From: an uncultured Opitutales bacterium
GTDB taxonomy: Bacteria; Verrucomicrobiota; Verrucomicrobiia; Opitutales; UBA2995
DNA length: 9,682 bases
Reading direction: 5' to 3'
Assembly: GCA_937920335.1 (NCBI GenBank)
Contig: CALGUT010000551.1
Location: 1-9,682, forward strand
Under the pieces are notes generated by a model. It was not told the DNA's origin. It worked only from the letters and a program-made list of their open reading frames with translations, and ran no database searches. Each line of letters begins with the position of its first letter. Position 1 is the first letter of the stretch. Shown piece by piece: positions 6,767-9,682 of the stretch. The translations under genes were made by a program, and so were the position numbers.

Positions 6767-6865
6767 ATGGTTAGTAGTGCCGAGGACTCGCAATTTGCGA
6801 GAGCGATCTATTATTCAATATTCCCACGTGTTCACCCACTATGTGAGCAAGAAAACGGTAGCTGA
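6767..6865 (+). CDS. possible 32-residue small ORF (unrecognised)
   Basis: ATG at 6767 opens 32 codons to TGA at 6863. The peptide begins MVSSAEDSQFARAIYYSIF and ends CEQENGS. It has no signal peptide or clear transmembrane segment and matches no family I recognise. What makes it notable is AGGAG at 6755-6759, seven bases before the ATG, the best Shine-Dalgarno in a window where the large genes lack one. It lies in the 287-base gap between the isomerase and PSD1-family genes and contains the 15-base palindrome at 6787-6801. It could be a leader peptide, a small protein, or chance; the short length makes chance quite likely. Confidence 0.2.
   Translation: MVSSAEDSQFARAIYYSIFPRVHPLCEQENGS
6787..6801. 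promoter_or_regulatory. perfect palindrome CTCGCAATTTGCGAG, operator-like
   Basis: CTCGCAA and TTGCGAG are exact reverse complements around a single T. As DNA this resembles a dimeric regulator's operator. As RNA it would form a six-pair hairpin with a three-base loop. No T-run follows, so it is not an intrinsic terminator. It lies about 200 bases before the PSD1-family start and about 75 bases after the isomerase stop. Confidence 0.35.
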
Positions 6866-6935
6866 ATAAAATTACGGAGGTATATTATCTCTTTTGTGAA
6901 TAGTGAATGTGATTGCCGAAATGAGGATAGGTGAC

Positions 6936-6965
6936 TTGCGTTAATCCTACGATTTCCCTAATAAT
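6936..6965 (+). promoter_or_regulatory. candidate sigma70-type promoter for the PSD1-family gene
   Basis: TTGCGT (6936-6941) as -35 and AATAAT (6960-6965, five of six bases of TATAAT) as -10 are 18 bases apart. Transcription would start near 6972 and give a leader of about 27 bases. The match is modest and such boxes also arise by chance in AT-rich gaps. Confidence 0.3.
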
Positions 6966-6998
6966 AGTTACCCTTTGAATCTGTCAGAACCCTTAGGC

Positions 6999-9682
6999 AT
7001 GTCTAATATTTTTAAAACCGCCCCCGTTTCAAACTCCGGATGGAAAGCTTTCTGGTTTTACGGATCGATGGTATTAACGACGATTGGCCTCTTTGCCGAG
7101 GACGACTACACCGAGGGCGAGAAGCTCTTTGCCCTTAAAGTTAAGCCGTTACTCAAGCAGAAGTGTTTCGCCTGCCATGGTGGTGAAGATAAGATTAAAG
7201 GCGACCTGATTCTGACGAATCTGGAAGACATGTTGCTTGGGGGAGAGTCCTCGGATGACGTGCTGGTTCCTCGCGACGCGGCGAAGAGCCTGCTCTACCT
7301 GTCTACAACCTGGGAAGTAGAGGATTACGAAATGCCCCCAAAAGAAGCCGACAAGCTAACCGAGGAGGAAACTTGGCATATCCGGGACTGGATTGATGCG
7401 GGAGCGCCATGGCCGTCCGATGAGGACCTGGAGATCATAAACCATAAGTATGCAGAGGGTGTGATTGTTCAAACGAGTGGAGGATTGGATGACGATTGGA
7501 CCTACCGCCGTTATGAGAAAGAGAATCTTTGGGCCTATCAGCCGATCTCTGATCCAGTGGCTCCTGCCAAATCGAGGAAGACCCATCCGGTGGATGCGTT
7601 TATCAACAAGAAGCTGTACGATATTGGCCTTCAAGCGGGCAAACAGGGGGATCGCCGAACACTGATTCGGCGAGCGACCTTCGACCTTATAGGATTACCG
7701 CCGACACCCCACGAGGTAAATGCCTTTCTCAAAGACCGGAACTCCGATGAAAAAGCCTTTGCCAAGGTGGTAAATCGCTTGCTCGATGACCCACGTTATG
7801 GCGAACAATGGGGGCGTCATTGGTTGGATGTCGTGCGCTATGCGGATTCGTCTGGTTTCTCCAACGACTACGAACGTCCTAACGCCTGGCGGTATCGGGA
7901 CTATGTGATCCGAGCTTTCAACCAGGATAAACCCTTTGACGAGTTTGTAATTGAGCAAGTAGCGGGTGATGAATGGAACCCTGATGATCCTGAATCAATT
8001 CTTGCTACCGGGTTTATTAGAATGGGTCCATGGGAGCATACGGGCATGTCGGTAGCCCGAGAGACTAGGCAGCAATTCCTAGACGATATCACCGATAGTG
8101 TCGGGCAGGTATTCATGTCGCACCCCTTGCAATGTGCTCGTTGTCACGACCACAAGTTTGATCCAATACCAACCAAGGATTATTACCGAATTCAGGCGGT
8201 CTTCGCGAGTACTCACTTTGCCGATCGCGAGCTGCCGTTCCAAGAGTATGAAACCATGACGGGATTGGAAGAAAAGGTAGTTATGGAAAAGCGGATGGAT
8301 TACTTCGATGAGATGCGTGACCGTCTTGACAAAAAATCTATGGATGCATTGAAGGCTTGGTGTGAAGAAAACGGCTATGAATTTGGTACTCGCAAACAGC
8401 TATTAGACAGGGGCGTAGCGGAGGATGACCTCCCTCGTAATATTGGTCTAAGTCTTGAAGAAATCGGTATACGAAAAGTCGGAAACAAGAATGTTCAGCG
8501 GACAACCTTTGAAATGAAGAAGTTCGAGCCGTATGCTTTTTCAGTATACAGTGGCCTGGCTCCGGAGCGCCCCGCTACTTCCGGAAAAATGTTGAGCATG
8601 CCTGACGATCCGATGGGTCAAGGTGAGCTTGTATCCTCTCATATACTGACCGGTGGAGACCCCTTTGCCTACGCTGAGGAAGTTACACCTGGAGTGTTTA
8701 GTGCGTTGCCAGACTCAAACGATGTATTCGAGCCGAATGAATTTAACTCGATCCCGGAAGAGCCTAAGGGTCGTCGCCTAGCGTTTGCCCAGTGGTTGGC
8801 GGATCCTAAAAATACCTTGGTGTCACGCTCGATGATCAACCGTGTTTGGAGTTATCATTTCGGTCAGGGAATTGTGGATACACCCAATAATTTTGGTGCA
8901 ATGGGTGGAAAGCCCAGTCATCCCGAACTACTCGACTATCTGGCGACTCGTTTCGTTGAGTCGGGTTGGTCGGTCAAAGAGATGCACCGGTTGATTATGT
9001 CATCTAAGGCTTACCAACGCTCCGTGCATTATAAAGATCGCTCACGGTTGGAAGAAAAGGACCCATTGGGGAAGTCGTATGCAGTTTTTCAGCCCCGACG
9101 TCTCAGTGCTGAAGAGCTTCGGGATAGTATGCTTTATGTCTCAGGTGAGTTGAGTCCATTAGTAGGCGGCTTGCCCGCGCTTCCTGAAATCAATCGGGAT
9201 GTGGCCACGCAACCTCGTCAGGTCATGGGTTCCTATGCGGCTTCTTACGAGCCGGCTCGCACGCCAGAAGAGCGCAATAGAAGGTCTGTCTATGCGAAAA
9301 AGATTCGGGGTCTGCGAAACCCGTTTATGGAAGTCTTTAATCAGCCGAGCCCAGACGAGTCGTGTGAGGCGCGCCAATCGTCTACGGTGACTCCGCAGGT
9401 ATTCTCTTTGTTCAATGGAGAAGATACGCTCAAACGGTCGGTGGCAACTGCCATGGATCTGCTTGAGTCCAATAAGAGTCGGAAATCAGTGGTTGAAGAT
9501 CTATTCATGCGTGCTTACGGACGTAAGCCGGATCGTGAAGATCTTAAGCTGTGCCTCCAGCATTGGGAGACTATGGAGAAACGACATGCCGGTCTGGAGA
9601 TTCCTCCTAGCGAGCTTCCTCGCGAAATCGAAAGGTCTGCGGTCGAGGAGATGAGTGGGGCAGCGTTTACCTTTACAGAAAT
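6999..9682 (+). CDS. exported PSCyt1-DUF1549-DUF1553 (PSD1) protein, 3' truncated
   Basis: The frame runs from ATG 6999 to the right edge without a stop (894 full codons). Residues 17-33 are hydrophobic and followed by AED, a probable Sec signal peptide, so the protein is exported. Domains in order: PSCyt1 (planctomycete cytochrome c-like) about 40-130 with CFACH at 56-60 and a possible distal ligand Met112 in EMPP; PSCyt2/DUF1549 about 190-395 with FDLIGLPPTP (228-237), WGRHWLDVVRYADSSG (271-286) and a second haem-type motif CARCH at 379-383; a variable charged linker about 400-585; and PSD1/DUF1553 from about 592, with NRVW (614-617), HFGQG (620-624) and SSKAYQRS (668-675). Family members are usually 900-1000 residues or more, so only the last few tens are likely missing. 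The biochemical role is not established; covalent haem and periplasmic electron transfer are inferred from the motifs. A DUF1501 gene often follows such genes and may lie just beyond the edge. The ATG has no Shine-Dalgarno. Confidence 0.93.
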   Translation, partial: MSNIFKTAPVSNSGWKAFWFYGSMVLTTIGLFAEDDYTEGEKLFALKVKPLLKQKCFACHGGEDKIKGDLILTNLEDMLLGGESSDDVLVPRDAAKSLLYLSTTWEVEDYEMPPKEADKLTEEETWHIRDWIDAGAPWPSDEDLEIINHKYAEGVIVQTSGGLDDDWTYRRYEKENLWAYQPISDPVAPAKSRKTHPVDAFINKKLYDIGLQAGKQGDRRTLIRRATFDLIGLPPTPHEVNAFLKDRNSDEKAFAKVVNRLLDDPRYGEQWGRHWLDVVRYADSSGFSNDYERPNAWRYRDYVIRAFNQDKPFDEFVIEQVAGDEWNPDDPESILATGFIRMGPWEHTGMSVARETRQQFLDDITDSVGQVFMSHPLQCARCHDHKFDPIPTKDYYRIQAVFASTHFADRELPFQEYETMTGLEEKVVMEKRMDYFDEMRDRLDKKSMDALKAWCEENGYEFGTRKQLLDRGVAEDDLPRNIGLSLEEIGIRKVGNKNVQRTTFEMKKFEPYAFSVYSGLAPERPATSGKMLSMPDDPMGQGELVSSHILTGGDPFAYAEEVTPGVFSALPDSNDVFEPNEFNSIPEEPKGRRLAFAQWLADPKNTLVSRSMINRVWSYHFGQGIVDTPNNFGAMGGKPSHPELLDYLATRFVESGWSVKEMHRLIMSSKAYQRSVHYKDRSRLEEKDPLGKSYAVFQPRRLSAEELRDSMLYVSGELSPLVGGLPALPEINRDVATQPRQVMGSYAASYEPARTPEERNRRSVYAKKIRGLRNPFMEVFNQPSPDESCEARQSSTVTPQVFSLFNGEDTLKRSVATAMDLLESNKSRKSVVEDLFMRAYGRKPDREDLKLCLQHWETMEKRHAGLEIPPSELPREIERSAVEEMSGAAFTFTE

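Noticed and set aside
6898..6936. Short GTG-initiated ORF after ACGGAGG near 6874
   Set aside because: The GTG is too far from the purine-rich stretch for normal initiation and the frame ends after 12 codons.
8133..8147. Second CxxCH as evidence for a separate cytochrome gene
   Set aside because: It is an internal motif of the DUF1549 domain in one continuous reading frame, not a new gene.

Overview
The window looks like a carbohydrate-use locus from a PVC-group bacterium, most likely a marine-type Verrucomicrobiota (Opitutae-like). The main reason is the last gene, a multidomain PSCyt1-PSCyt2(DUF1549)-PSD1(DUF1553) protein, a family concentrated in Planctomycetota and Verrucomicrobiota. Other signs are a secreted GH29 fucosidase, intermediate GC, and start codons mostly without Shine-Dalgarno sequences. 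The taxon is inferred from gene content and was not tested by any search. All recognisable genes are on the plus strand.

Region 1 (2-3473) is a tight gene string: the 3' part of a periplasmic sugar/polyol-binding protein, two ABC permeases of MalF and MalG type, and a 256-residue short-chain dehydrogenase (SDR). Gaps are 30, 0 and 16 bases, so this is probably one operon. From memory, the binding protein and second permease resemble the sorbitol/mannitol (Smo/Mtl) transporters of proteobacteria, and the SDR resembles arabinitol/threitol/sorbose-type polyol dehydrogenases. No ATPase gene is in view.

Region 2 (3474-6711) begins with a 169-base gap that carries an operator-like repeat. It is followed by a secreted alpha-L-fucosidase (GH29), an 84-base gap with a hairpin, and a 541-residue cytoplasmic protein of L-fucose/arabinose isomerase type. 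Together these suggest release of L-fucose outside the cytoplasm and isomerisation to L-fuculose inside. The upstream transporter and SDR would handle fucose, a fucosylated product, or the related alcohol (fucitol). Fuculokinase, aldolase and lactaldehyde-processing genes are not in the window.

Region 3 (6712-6998) is a 287-base gap. It holds a weak terminator-like hairpin, a 32-codon small ORF with the best Shine-Dalgarno in the window, a perfect 15-base palindrome and a plausible promoter.

Region 4 (6999-9682) is an exported PSD1-family protein with two CxxCH haem-type motifs. It runs off the right edge, probably lacking only its last several tens of residues. No rRNA, tRNA, CRISPR array, insertion sequence or other mobile element was seen.
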